A DNA stretch of 49,604 nt from Blastococcus sp. (lineage in GTDB: Bacteria > Actinomycetota > Actinomycetes > Mycobacteriales > Geodermatophilaceae): the NCBI GenBank assembly GCA_025965795.1, contig JAOPWH010000095.1, positions 1-49,604 of the forward strand, in the 5' to 3' direction. Of the stretch, positions 9,320 through 18,559 are shown piece by piece; positions within the stretch are counted from its first letter, which is position 1, and the number at the start of each line of letters is the position of its first letter. The translations under genes were made by a program, and so were the position numbers. Under the pieces are notes generated by a model. That model was given only the letters and a program-made list of their open reading frames with translations. It did no database searches and had not been told where the DNA came from.

Positions 9320-10237
9320 TCAGACCCCCGCCGGAAGGGCCGCCCCGGCGGGACGACGACTCTGGCTCCGGGCGTGTCGCAGGCTGTCGGCCGTGAAGAC
9401 CGCCAGAGCCACCCAGACGATCACGAAGCCGACCAGGCGGGCCGGCGGCATCGCCTCGTCGTAGACGAAGACGCCGATCGCCAGCTGCATGAGCGGCGTG
9501 AGGTACTGCAGCAGGCCCACGGTCGACAGCGGGATCCGCCGGGCGGCCGCGGCGAAGAGCAGCAGCGGCACCGCGGTGGCGATCCCCGAGCTGGCCAGCA
9601 GGAGCGCGTGCCCGGCGCCGGCGTTGCCGAAGGTGCCGCTCCCGTTGCTGTGCAGCACTCCCAGGACGACGGCGGCCGGGATCGCCACCATCGCCGTCTC
9701 GACGAACAGCCCGGGAGCGGCCTCGACGCGCACCAGCTTCTTCATGACGCCGTACAGACCGAAGCTCGCGGCCAGCGCGAGGGCGATCCACGGCGGCCGT
9801 CCGTAGTCCACGGTGAGCACGGCCACGGCCACGGCCGCGATGCCGACCGCCACCCACTGCAGCCTCCGGAGCCGCTCGGAGAAGACGATGACGCCGAGCA
9901 GCACGCTGACCAGCGGGTTGATGAAGTACCCGAGCGAGGTCTCCACCACGTGTCCGGAGTTCACGCCGTAGACGAACACCAGCCAGTTGACGGCGATGAG
10001 CAGGCCGGCGCCGGCGAGCACGAGCAGCCGGCGGCGGTCGGTGATCAGTGCCCGCACCTGCGACCACCGGCGCAGGACGGTCAGCAGCAGCCCGATGAAC
10101 AGCAGCGACCACACCACGCGGTGCGCGACGATCTCGAGGCCACCGGCCGGTTCCAGGAGCGGGAAGTACAGCGGGAACAGGCCCCACAGCGCGTAGGCGG
10201 TGAGCCCGGATGCCATTCCCAGGCGTCGCTCGTCCAC
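9320..10237 (-). CDS. rarD: EamA-family transporter RarD
   Basis: MASGLTAYALWGLFPLYFPLLEPAGGLEIVAHRVVWSLLF...; RarD signature and about 10 TM segments. Confidence 0.93.
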   Translation of the reverse strand: MDERRLGMASGLTAYALWGLFPLYFPLLEPAGGLEIVAHRVVWSLLFIGLLLTVLRRWSQVRALITDRRRLLVLAGAGLLIAVNWLVFVYGVNSGHVVETSLGYFINPLVSVLLGVIVFSERLRRLQWVAVGIAAVAVAVLTVDYGRPPWIALALAASFGLYGVMKKLVRVEAAPGLFVETAMVAIPAAVVLGVLHSNGSGTFGNAGAGHALLLASSGIATAVPLLLFAAAARRIPLSTVGLLQYLTPLMQLAIGVFVYDEAMPPARLVGFVIVWVALAVFTADSLRHARSQSRRPAGAALPAGV

Positions 10238-10329
10238 GGCCGCACCGTACGCCCGCGCGCCTTGCTCCTACGGCCCCCTCCCGGAACCCGCCCTGAGCCT
10301 GCGCAGGGTGGGGAGGACGGGGCCCTCTG

Positions 10330-10761
10330 TCAGGCCGTCTGGATGTAGTCGACCATGTGCTTGCGCTCGTCCTCGAGTTCGTCGAGGCGTGCCTTCACGA
10401 CGTCGCCGATCGAGACGATGCCGGTCAGGACGCCGTCGTCGACCACCGGCACGTGCCGCACCCGGTGATCGGTCATGGTCTGCGCCAGCGCGTGCACGTC
10501 GGCATCCGACGAGCACGTGTGCACCTGCGCCGTCATCAGGCTGGAGACCGGGTCGGTGAGCAGCGCGGCGCCGCGCTCGTGCAGCCCGCGAGCGACGTCG
10601 CGTTCGGAGACGATCCCCTCCACCCGCCGGCCGTCGGAGGACACGACGAGCGCACCGATCCCGTGTTCGGCGAGCAGCGCGAGCGCGGCACGCACGCTCT
10701 CCGAACCGTCGATGGTGGCCACCTCATGGCCCTTGCGACGCAACAGCGATCTGATCTGCAC
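10330..10761 (-). CDS. CBS-domain pair protein
   Basis: Two CBS motifs: GIGALVVSSDGRRVEGIVSERDV and RVRHVPVVDDGVLTGIVSIGDVV. Confidence 0.92.
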   Translation of the reverse strand: MQIRSLLRRKGHEVATIDGSESVRAALALLAEHGIGALVVSSDGRRVEGIVSERDVARGLHERGAALLTDPVSSLMTAQVHTCSSDADVHALAQTMTDHRVRHVPVVDDGVLTGIVSIGDVVKARLDELEDERKHMVDYIQTA

Positions 10762-10894
10762 GGCGGCCTCCTCACGGCACGCTGCGGAGTCTCCCCCTCT
10801 GGCCGCCCGGACGGCAACGGAGACCCGATCGGGTGTCCCGGCCGCCGCGACCGGGTCCGTCGTCACCACCCGTGGACCGGCCTACCGTCGTGGT

Positions 10895-11287
10895 GTGCGC
10901 GCACGGCCCAATCCCCTGCAGTGGCTCTGGTACGCCCTCGGCGGCGGTCTGCCCCGCGCCCTCTCACCCTGGGTCCTCGCCGACACCACCGGACGCACCT
11001 GGATCTGGCGGCACCTGGCGCGGGCCGTCGTCCAGATGCTGCCAGTGGTGGCCGCCTGCCTCGTCGTCCCCGTTCCGCTCGCCTACCGGCTGTCGGCGGC
11101 GGTCGGCGGCCTGCTGCTCGGGCTGATGTTCTCCGTCGCGTTCATGACCGAGACCATCGAGCACCGCGTGGCCAAGGCCGGCTATCCACCGGGCACCGCG
11201 GCGCAGCTGCGCGCGGAACGGGCCGAGCGGGACCGGGTCGAGCGCCACTCCACCTACCGCAGGGACGGCGCCGGCAGCTTCGACTGA
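10895..11287 (+). CDS. DUF5313-like small membrane protein
   Basis: VRARPNPLQWLWYALGGGLPRALSPWVLADTTGRTWIWRHLAR... with two TM segments. Confidence 0.7.
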   Translation: MRARPNPLQWLWYALGGGLPRALSPWVLADTTGRTWIWRHLARAVVQMLPVVAACLVVPVPLAYRLSAAVGGLLLGLMFSVAFMTETIEHRVAKAGYPPGTAAQLRAERAERDRVERHSTYRRDGAGSFD

Positions 11288-11324
11288 AGGACGACCCCGG
11301 CAGAGGGTCCGCCGGGACAGGGCC

Positions 11325-11531
11325 TCACTCGATGCGGAACCCGAACTTCACGGTGACCTGGAAGTAGGCGACGGCCCCCTCGACGACCTGGCCGCGGATC
11401 TCACCGGTCTGGAACCACTCGATGTTCCGGACCGTCTGTGCGGCCTTGCCGATCGCGTTCCGGATCGCCTCGTCCACGCTCACCGGGCTGCTGCCCACGA
11501 TCTCGCTCAGCCCGTACACGTGATCGCTCAC
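11325..11531 (-). CDS. Dodecin (flavin-binding)
   Basis: 68 aa: VSDHVYGLSEIVGSSPVSVDEAIRNAIGKAAQTVRNIEWFQTGEIRGQVVEGAVAYFQVTVKFGFRIE. Confidence 0.93.
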   Translation of the reverse strand: MSDHVYGLSEIVGSSPVSVDEAIRNAIGKAAQTVRNIEWFQTGEIRGQVVEGAVAYFQVTVKFGFRIE

Positions 11532-11754
11532 GCCACCGCCTCCTCGCCGTCGTCCGTTCCGCCCGACCATGGCACACCCGCGGCGCACGCGGAGGTGGGT
11601 CGCGCGTCCGTCCGGCGTACGCCGCACGGCGTACTCCCCACGGGGCGACGTACGTCGTTCCGGTCGCTGCGAATACGTCGGACGACGGATTTCGGCAGGC
11701 GGCGGCCGCGGAAGCCTTCTCGGCATACCGCACACCGCCGAAGGAGCCCTCCCG

Positions 11755-12381
11755 ATGCCCGCTCTCGCTCTCGCCCCCACCGCCGCTCCCGTCATCCCCA
11801 CCCCCCGCTCCTCCGGCTCCCGCAGCGTCCGCGTCACGGACGAGCCGTCCGGTGCCCGGATGCTGGCCGACCTCGCCGCCGGGGACGACGCCACCTGGCA
11901 GTCGACGGTCCGGCGCTACGAGCGGCTGCTGCGCTCCTCGGCCCGGGCGGTTCTCCGCAGCGACGCCGACGTCGACGAGGCCGTCCAGCGCACCTGGGTG
12001 CTGCTGCTCAAGAACGCCGCGCGCATCCAGGACCCTGCCGCCCTGCCCGGCTGGCTCGCCACCACCGCCCGCCGCGAGGCGCTCGCCATCGTCCGCGCCC
12101 AGCAGCGCACCGTGCCCACCGACGACGTCGCCGACCACATCGCCCCCGAGGACACCGACATGGCCGGCGGCCTGATGCGGCTCGAGCTGCGCACCGCCCT
12201 CCTGCGGGCGGTCGACACCCTGCCGGAGACCCAGCGCCAGGTGGTCAGCGCGATGTTGCGGGGCGAGCAGTCCTACGACTCGCTGAGCCAGGAGCTCGGC
12301 ATGCCGCGGGGCAGCCTCGGCCCCCTCCGCGGACGGGCGATCCGCAGCCTGCGAGCCCAGCTCGTGCCCGCCTTCGCCTGA
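11755..12381 (+). CDS. ECF-type RNA polymerase sigma factor
   Basis: Sigma2-like DADVDEAVQRTWVLLLKNAARIQDPAALPGWLATTARREAL and sigma4-like LPETQRQVVSAMLRGEQSYDSLSQELGMPRGSLGPLRGRAIRSLR. Confidence 0.9.
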   Translation: MPALALAPTAAPVIPTPRSSGSRSVRVTDEPSGARMLADLAAGDDATWQSTVRRYERLLRSSARAVLRSDADVDEAVQRTWVLLLKNAARIQDPAALPGWLATTARREALAIVRAQQRTVPTDDVADHIAPEDTDMAGGLMRLELRTALLRAVDTLPETQRQVVSAMLRGEQSYDSLSQELGMPRGSLGPLRGRAIRSLRAQLVPAFA

Positions 12382-12393
12382 GGCCCCTCCGCT

Positions 12394-12594
12394 CTACTGC
12401 TGGCCCGAGCCCGAACCGCCGAGCGGGCCGCTGTCCACCACGTGCTGGATCCCCTGCCGGAACGCCTCGGCGAAGCTGAGGTCGGGCTGGGCGTCGACGG
12501 TGGCCCGGAACTGCTCGGCGAGGCTCTCGTCGAGTTCCACCTCGTGCTCCGGCTCGCCGCCCTGGCCGAACAACGACAGCTTGATCGGTGGCAT
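12394..12594 (-). CDS. Small hypothetical protein (66 aa)
   Basis: MPPIKLSLFGQGGEPEHEVELDESLAEQFRATVDAQPDLSFAEAFRQGIQHVVDSGPLGGSGSGQQ; lies between ECF sigma and LuxR genes; coding-like composition. Confidence 0.65.
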   Translation of the reverse strand: MPPIKLSLFGQGGEPEHEVELDESLAEQFRATVDAQPDLSFAEAFRQGIQHVVDSGPLGGSGSGQQ

Positions 12595-12621
12595 GAGAGC
12601 CCTCCCAGGTTCGGCCGACGG

Positions 12622-15411
12622 CTACCGGGCGACCCTGGCCGCAACGGCTGCCGCCTGCGCACGGTTGGTGACCTGGAGTTTATGCAGCACACGGGACACG
12701 TGGACCCCCACCGTGCGATCGCTGATGAACAATTTCCGCGCGATCTCCCGGTTGGTCGCACCGGTGCCCAGCAGGGCCAGCACCTCGTACTCGCGGTCGG
12801 TCAACCCGTAGGGCCGGTTCTCGGTGGACACCCGCGGCGACGGCGCCAAGGCGATCCGCGTGCGGCTGAGGAGCGCGTCGACCTCGGCCACGACGGGTGC
12901 CGCGCCCAGCCGCCCGGCGAGCTCGCGGGCCGCCGTGGCCGCTGCGGCCGCCTTGTCCCGATTCCTGCCCGCCACGTGGCACTCCGCCTCTCGCAGCAGG
13001 CAGTACGCCACCTCGCGGGGCCGGTCCGCTGCCTGCCACAGCTCGACCGCCTCGGCCCAGTCCGCAGCAGTGGCGGTGCCGTGTGCGCGGGCGTACTCGT
13101 TACGGGCCGTCCGGAGGTCGCCGGCGTAGTTGCGGTCGTCCGTGTCCGCCGAGGTCACCTCGTCGAGCTCGGCGGACAGCCGGTCGAGCCGCGCCTCTGC
13201 GTGCCGGTCGAGCCGGCCGGTCACCGGCCCCACCCCGTCTGCCTCGTTCCGGAGTGCGATGACCAGCAGCTCGGCGCGGAAGTGCTTGTCCTGGGTCGCC
13301 GAGAGCCGCCGCAGGGCCTCGTCGACGGTCCGGTAGCACGAGTCGCGGGCGCCCTCCTGGGCCTGGATCCCGGCGGTCGCCGCGGCGAGCGCGGCGATGA
13401 CAGCCGGCTCGTCCACCTCCGACAGCGGCGATGCCGACGCCAGGCTGGCGCGGGCGGCCTCGGTGTTGCCCATGGCCAGCTGGAGTTCGGCCCGCTCGAG
13501 GTGCAGGTGCAGGCCCTGTCCCTGGGTGATCCGGCCGTCGAGGAGCTCGGCGAGGACCTCCTCGCAGCGGGAGTACTGGCCCCGCCGGATGAGCATGTTG
13601 GTGGCGTTGCAGGCCAGGGCCGCCCCGACCGGTAGCTCGAGGCCGTACTCCGGCAGCAGGGTCAGCCCCTCGAGCGCCGCGGTGGATGCCTCCGCCGGCA
13701 TGCCCGAGAACTCGTACGCCACGATCAGGTTCGCGTAGCTGCGGCAGAGGACCACGCGGTCCTCGACGTCGCGGGCCAGGCGCACGCCCTCGCGCAGGAG
13801 GTCCAGCGCCCGCGGGTCGCCCAGGAACGTGCCCGCCGTGCCCCGCGTGGTCAGGGCGTCGGCGAGCACCGCCGTCGTCCCGTGCTCCCGGGCGGCGGAG
13901 ATGGCCCGATCGGCCAGCCGCACCGCGTCGTCGAACTCGGCCATGATGAACGCGCCCCGGGCCATCGCCCCCCACACCTGGGCATGACAGGCCGTCACGT
14001 CGTCGTCCAGGGTCGCGGCCGCCTCGGCGTACGCGGCCCGGCTCCTCGCGGTCAGCCCGGCCTCCCACAGGAAACAGCCCAGCCGCTCGAGCGCACTGGC
14101 GCGGGCGGGCCGCGGGATACCGCTCTCCTGCAGCGCTCCGCCGAGTAGCGAGGCCGCGGCCGACGGGTCACCGGCCAGCCGCGCCGTTCCCGCCGCCTCG
14201 AGGGCGATGTCCAGCCTCCGCTCCGGGTCCACCTCCCCGGTCCCGCCGAACTCCAGCGCCCGCTGGTAGTGCGCCCATGACTCGGCGAAGGCATTGAGCC
14301 GGCGCGCCTTACGGGCAGCGCGGATGCTCCACCCGGCCGCCTCGGCGGACACGCCCGCCGCCGCCCAGTGCAGGCTCACGGCCGCGGCCGTGACGACGTC
14401 GTCCGCGGCACCGGCCGACAGCGCCCGCGCGGCCTGCTCGTGCAGCGTCCGCCGCTCGAACGGAAGCAGCTGGGTGAGCACCGCCTCGCACATGAGGCTG
14501 TGCCGGAACGCGTAGTCGACGCCTTCGACGACCAGCACCCCCACGTCGACCGCCTCGCGGACGGCGCGGGCGTACCGGTCCGCGGACAGGCCCGACGCCT
14601 GGAAGAGGCGCTGGTCGGGAACCCAGAGCCCGAAGACCGCGGCCAGCCGGACGAGACCGGCGGCGTCGGCGCCCAGGCTCCGGACGCGGGAGAGCAGGAC
14701 GTCCTTCACCCGCCGTGCGCCGGGGTCCTTGACCAGCTCGCCGAGCAGATACGGGTTGCCCTGGGTCTGCTCGTACCAGGCGTCCCCGTCGACGCCGTCC
14801 CGCGAGTCGCCGGTCAGTGCCGCGACCAGCTCGCGGGTCTCCGCCCGGTCCAGCCGCGTCAGTTCGAGGCAGTCGGCCCCGGGCAGCCGGGTGAGCTCGT
14901 CGACGGCCTGCTGCACACGATCGACCTGCGGGGTCTCGTCGTCCCGGAGGGTGAGCACCAGGCTGAGCCGGCGGCGCGCCGCCGTGCAGGCCAGGTACAC
15001 GAGGAAGTCGCAGGTGGTCTCGTCGGCCCACTGCAGGTCGTCGATCACGAGGGTGGTCGCGGTCGGCGAACCGCTGGGTGCCAGCGCATCGGCCCACACG
15101 CGGATCGCCTTCAGGCGTTGCTCGGCCGACTGCTGCTCGGCACCGTCGGCCTCGGCGGGCCAGCCGCCGTGCGCGTCGAAGATCTGCTCGAGGGCGGCCA
15201 GGGGCAGCGCCTGGCCGGCCAACTGCAGGCACGAGCCCTCGATGACCTCGGTGAGCGCGGCGGCCCGCTCCACCGCCACCAGCGAGGACTTCCCGACGCC
15301 CGCCTCACCGGACACCAGGACGACGTGCCCCGGCTCCCGGAACGCCGCCGACACGACCGCCCGCTGCTTCGCCCGGCCGACGTACGGGAGTGCCGTGCCG
15401 GCCCCGATCAC
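12622..15411 (-). CDS. Large ATP-binding LuxR-family transcriptional regulator (AAA/NACHT-like plus LuxR HTH)
   Basis: N-terminal Walker A SGEAGVGKSSLV, Walker B LVIDDLQWAD; C-terminal LTDREYEVLALLGTGATNREIARKLFISDRTVGVHVSRVLHKLQVTNR. Confidence 0.9.
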   Translation of the reverse strand: MIGAGTALPYVGRAKQRAVVSAAFREPGHVVLVSGEAGVGKSSLVAVERAAALTEVIEGSCLQLAGQALPLAALEQIFDAHGGWPAEADGAEQQSAEQRLKAIRVWADALAPSGSPTATTLVIDDLQWADETTCDFLVYLACTAARRRLSLVLTLRDDETPQVDRVQQAVDELTRLPGADCLELTRLDRAETRELVAALTGDSRDGVDGDAWYEQTQGNPYLLGELVKDPGARRVKDVLLSRVRSLGADAAGLVRLAAVFGLWVPDQRLFQASGLSADRYARAVREAVDVGVLVVEGVDYAFRHSLMCEAVLTQLLPFERRTLHEQAARALSAGAADDVVTAAAVSLHWAAAGVSAEAAGWSIRAARKARRLNAFAESWAHYQRALEFGGTGEVDPERRLDIALEAAGTARLAGDPSAAASLLGGALQESGIPRPARASALERLGCFLWEAGLTARSRAAYAEAAATLDDDVTACHAQVWGAMARGAFIMAEFDDAVRLADRAISAAREHGTTAVLADALTTRGTAGTFLGDPRALDLLREGVRLARDVEDRVVLCRSYANLIVAYEFSGMPAEASTAALEGLTLLPEYGLELPVGAALACNATNMLIRRGQYSRCEEVLAELLDGRITQGQGLHLHLERAELQLAMGNTEAARASLASASPLSEVDEPAVIAALAAATAGIQAQEGARDSCYRTVDEALRRLSATQDKHFRAELLVIALRNEADGVGPVTGRLDRHAEARLDRLSAELDEVTSADTDDRNYAGDLRTARNEYARAHGTATAADWAEAVELWQAADRPREVAYCLLREAECHVAGRNRDKAAAAATAARELAGRLGAAPVVAEVDALLSRTRIALAPSPRVSTENRPYGLTDREYEVLALLGTGATNREIARKLFISDRTVGVHVSRVLHKLQVTNRAQAAAVAARVAR

Positions 15412-15464
15412 CTGGTCATGGTGCCCCGCAGGACCGGGCCCGTCCAGATCGATCGCAGCCGGAC

Positions 15465-15486
15465 GTCTCCGCCATCTGGTGGAGAC
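15465..15486. promoter_or_regulatory. Putative operator dyad, copy 1
   Basis: GTCTCCGCCATCTGGTGGAGAC, near-perfect 10-bp inverted repeat in the divergent intergenic region. Confidence 0.5.
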
Positions 15487-15511
15487 GTGCCTCCCGCAGG
15501 GGTATGAGCCG

Positions 15512-15534
15512 GTCTCCACCAGCTGGCCGGAGAC
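15512..15534. promoter_or_regulatory. Putative operator dyad, copy 2
   Basis: GTCTCCACCAGCTGGCCGGAGAC; same GTCTCC-n-CCA-nn-TGG-n-GGAGAC architecture as copy 1, about 47 bp away. Confidence 0.5.
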
Positions 15535-15707
15535 AGCACCGTCGCGGTGCCCGACCGTGGGAACCGTCCAGCAGAACGGGGCCACATCCGGCCCCCGACC
15601 TGCACCCCGCCCGTTCGTTCGAGCCCGTCCGTTCGAGGAGTGTCCATGCTGCAGCCCCGAGGCGCCGGGTACCCGTCGTGCGCCCTCCGCTGCGACGAGG
15701 TCGCCCG

Positions 15708-17249
15708 ATGAGGATCGCCCTGGTGACCGAGGGCACCTACCCCACCGTGACCGGCGGCGTCAGCACCTGGTGCGACCAACTGCTGCGCGGCATGCCGGAG
15801 CACGACTGGTCGGTGGTGGCCCTGACGGCGACCGGCTCCGAGCCCGTCGTCTGGGAGCGGCCGCCGTCGGTCAGCTCCGTCGTCCTCTTCCCCATGTGGG
15901 GCGAGCTGCCCCCGCCGGCCCGCCGCGGCCGGGGCGGCAGCGACCTCCTGCTCGGCGTGCAGCAGGCGCTGCACGCACTCTGGGACGCCGCGCTGGCCCC
16001 CGACGGTCCCGACGCGGTGAGCCAGGCCCGCACAGCGCTCCGCACGCTCGTCCTGCTCTCCCGCGACGTCCGGCTCGGCAGCCTGCTCACGGCCCGGGGG
16101 TCGGCGTCGGCGGTCCTGACGGCGTGGCGCGACCGGTGCGCCGACCAGCCCCGGATGAGCGTCGCCGAGGCAGTCACCGCCTCGATCGTCGTCGACCGCA
16201 TGCTCTCGGTCGTCGATGCCCCCCTCGGCCCGGTCGACGTCGTGCACGCGGCCAGCAACGGCGCCGCGGCGCTGGTCGGCCTGGCCGCGCGCTGGCGGCA
16301 GGGCACTCCCCTCCTCCTCTCCGAGCACGGCGTCTACCTGCGCGAGCGCTACCTCGCCCTCGACGACGGCGGGTACTCGTGGGCCGAGCGACGGGCAGTC
16401 ACCGCCGTCGTCCGCCGGATCTGCGAGGTCGCCTACCGCGAGTCCGAGCAGGTGCTGCCCGTCTCGGACTTCAACCAGCGCTGGATCCGGCGACTGGGCG
16501 GCGAGCTCACCCGAGCGGTCACCATCCGCAACGGCGTGCAGCCGGACCTGTACGAGCCGGTGGGCGACGAGCCCGAGGTCCCCACGCTGAGCTTCGTGGG
16601 CCGGATCGACCCGCTCAAGGACCTGCACACCCTGGTCCGGGCGTTCGCCCTGCTGCGGGACCGGCTGCCCGCCGCGCGGCTGCGGCTGTTCGGTCCGGTC
16701 CCCCTCGGCAACGAGGCCTATCGCGACAGCGTCGTCGACCTCGTCGAGGAGCTCGGCGTCACCGAGGCGGTCACGTTCGAGGGCCCGAGCGACGGCAGCC
16801 GGCCGGCGATCGCGGCCGGATCGGTCGTGGTGCTCTCCAGCATCTCCGAGGGTCTGCCGTTCACCGTGATCGAGGCGATGATGTGCGGTCGCGCCACGGT
16901 GAGCACCGACGTCGGCGGAGTGGCCGAGTGCCTGGACCCCGAGGGGCGCACCGGCGTCGTCGTCCCGGCCCGCGACCCGCAGGCCTTCGCCGACGCGTGC
17001 CTCGACCTGCTCACCGACACCGACCGCCGACGTGCGATGGCCGCTGCCGCACGGGAGCACGCGCTCGCCACGGCGACGCTGGACCGGGCCCTGTCGACGT
17101 ACCGCTCTGTCTACGACGCGGCCGCCGCGTCGGCGACCCCGCAGCTTCCCTCGCACGTCCGGACCGCCGCCCGGCCCTCCCGGATCGTCCCGCGCGATCC
17201 CGCTGATCTCGTCCTGCTCGACTCCCAGCTCGCCGGAGGCACCCGATGA
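15708..17249 (+). CDS. PelF-like GT4 family glycosyltransferase
   Basis: MRIALVTEGTYPTVTGGVSTWCDQLLRGMPEHDW (PelF-like N-terminus), LSEHGVYLRERY, FVGRIDPLKDLHTLVRAF, SISEGLPFTVIEAMMCGRATVSTDVGGVAE. Confidence 0.93.
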   Translation: MRIALVTEGTYPTVTGGVSTWCDQLLRGMPEHDWSVVALTATGSEPVVWERPPSVSSVVLFPMWGELPPPARRGRGGSDLLLGVQQALHALWDAALAPDGPDAVSQARTALRTLVLLSRDVRLGSLLTARGSASAVLTAWRDRCADQPRMSVAEAVTASIVVDRMLSVVDAPLGPVDVVHAASNGAAALVGLAARWRQGTPLLLSEHGVYLRERYLALDDGGYSWAERRAVTAVVRRICEVAYRESEQVLPVSDFNQRWIRRLGGELTRAVTIRNGVQPDLYEPVGDEPEVPTLSFVGRIDPLKDLHTLVRAFALLRDRLPAARLRLFGPVPLGNEAYRDSVVDLVEELGVTEAVTFEGPSDGSRPAIAAGSVVVLSSISEGLPFTVIEAMMCGRATVSTDVGGVAECLDPEGRTGVVVPARDPQAFADACLDLLTDTDRRRAMAAAAREHALATATLDRALSTYRSVYDAAAASATPQLPSHVRTAARPSRIVPRDPADLVLLDSQLAGGTR

Positions 17250-18559
17250 CCGCTGTCCGCCCGATTCCGGCCCTCCACGACGCCGCTTCCCTCCCGGAAC
17301 TGCCAGGCGGTGCTGTGGACGAACTGGAGGTCGCGGCCCGCCTCGAGGCCTCCGGTCTCAGCGACCGTTCCGCTCGGTCCCGTCATGGTGCGGCCGACGT
17401 CTTCGCCCTGGCCGCCGTGCTGCACGGCAGCCGGTCCGAGCCGCGCCCGGAGGGCCGGCGGCGCCCGACACCCTCAGGGCTGCTCGACTCGCTGCGCCGC
17501 GCGTTGCTGCTCGTCGGCGGCGTGCTGCTGGCCGCCGCCGCGCTCGACGTCATGAACCTGTCGACCGGCCTGGTGTGGAGCGTGGGCGTCACCGGCTGGG
17601 TGGGGGGCCAGTTCGTGTCCTCGATCGCCTGGAGCCGGCTCGGCCGCGGGCAGGGACCCGAGGGGCTGCGCCGGGCGGCGTCGGCGGCACTTCTGGTGAT
17701 GGTCGTGGCGGCGCTGGCCCCGGCTCTGCTGTCGGTCTCGACCCCTGGCGCGGCCAGCACGCTGCTCTGCCTCGTCTGGGCGGCCTACGCCAGCGCCGTG
17801 TCGCTGCTGGTCTGCGCCGACCGCACCAACGCGGCGCTGGCGACCGTGCTCGTCGGACTGGTGCCCGTCTCGGTCGCCCTGGCGGCCGGGCAGGCGTGGT
17901 CGGCCGCCACGATCCTGATCTCCGCCGCTGCCGCGGCCGGCGCGGTGATCGTCCTCGCGGTGCGACTGCTGCGCACGGCCGGCCGCCCGGCTCTGCCCGA
18001 GCGGAGTGACTGGCGCGCTTCGGCTCCCGCCGCCGCCCAGGCCGCTTTCCTCGCTGCCAGCCTGCTGGCACTGCTGCAGACCGTCCCGGTCGAGAGCACC
18101 ACCCCGCTCGTCGTCGCGAGCGTCGTCGGGGCCGCCGCCGCCGACCCGGCCATCGTCCTGCTCCGGGCCCGGCTGCGCTGGTCGGCCGCCCGGCTCTACC
18201 GCCTCTCCGCCGCCGCCCGTTCGGCCCGGCGCGCCGCGGTCATGGCGGCCGCGGGCACCACGCTCGCCTCGGCGCTGGCCGCCGTGACCGTGTTCCTGGT
18301 CCTCCGAGCAGGCACGCCCGACTGGCCGGCCACGGTGGTCACCGCGGCGGCCTTCACCGCCCTTGCGACGACGTCGGCGGCGCTCACCGCCTTCGGTGCT
18401 CCCTGGCGCGCCGTGCTGGCGGCCGCGCTCACCGCCGCCTACGCCCTGCCCGCCCTGCTCTCGGCCACCCTGGCCACCGCGGTCCTGCTTCCCGTCGCCC
18501 TCGTCGGCGCGGTGACCTTGCTGCTGTACCGGGTGTCCGACCCGCGGGTCGTCGCGTGA
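17246..18559 (+). CDS. Polytopic membrane protein, candidate polysaccharide exporter/flippase of the operon
   Basis: 437 aa, about 90-aa N-terminal region then about 10-12 hydrophobic segments; ATGA overlap with the GT4 gene. Export role inferred from context only. Confidence 0.75.
   Translation: MTAVRPIPALHDAASLPELPGGAVDELEVAARLEASGLSDRSARSRHGAADVFALAAVLHGSRSEPRPEGRRRPTPSGLLDSLRRALLLVGGVLLAAAALDVMNLSTGLVWSVGVTGWVGGQFVSSIAWSRLGRGQGPEGLRRAASAALLVMVVAALAPALLSVSTPGAASTLLCLVWAAYASAVSLLVCADRTNAALATVLVGLVPVSVALAAGQAWSAATILISAAAAAGAVIVLAVRLLRTAGRPALPERSDWRASAPAAAQAAFLAASLLALLQTVPVESTTPLVVASVVGAAAADPAIVLLRARLRWSAARLYRLSAAARSARRAAVMAAAGTTLASALAAVTVFLVLRAGTPDWPATVVTAAAFTALATTSAALTAFGAPWRAVLAAALTAAYALPALLSATLATAVLLPVALVGAVTLLLYRVSDPRVVA

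Noticed and set aside
15408-17156. 582-aa minus-strand ORF antisense to the GT4 gene
   Set aside because: High-GC antisense open frame; the plus-strand PelF-like protein is unambiguous.
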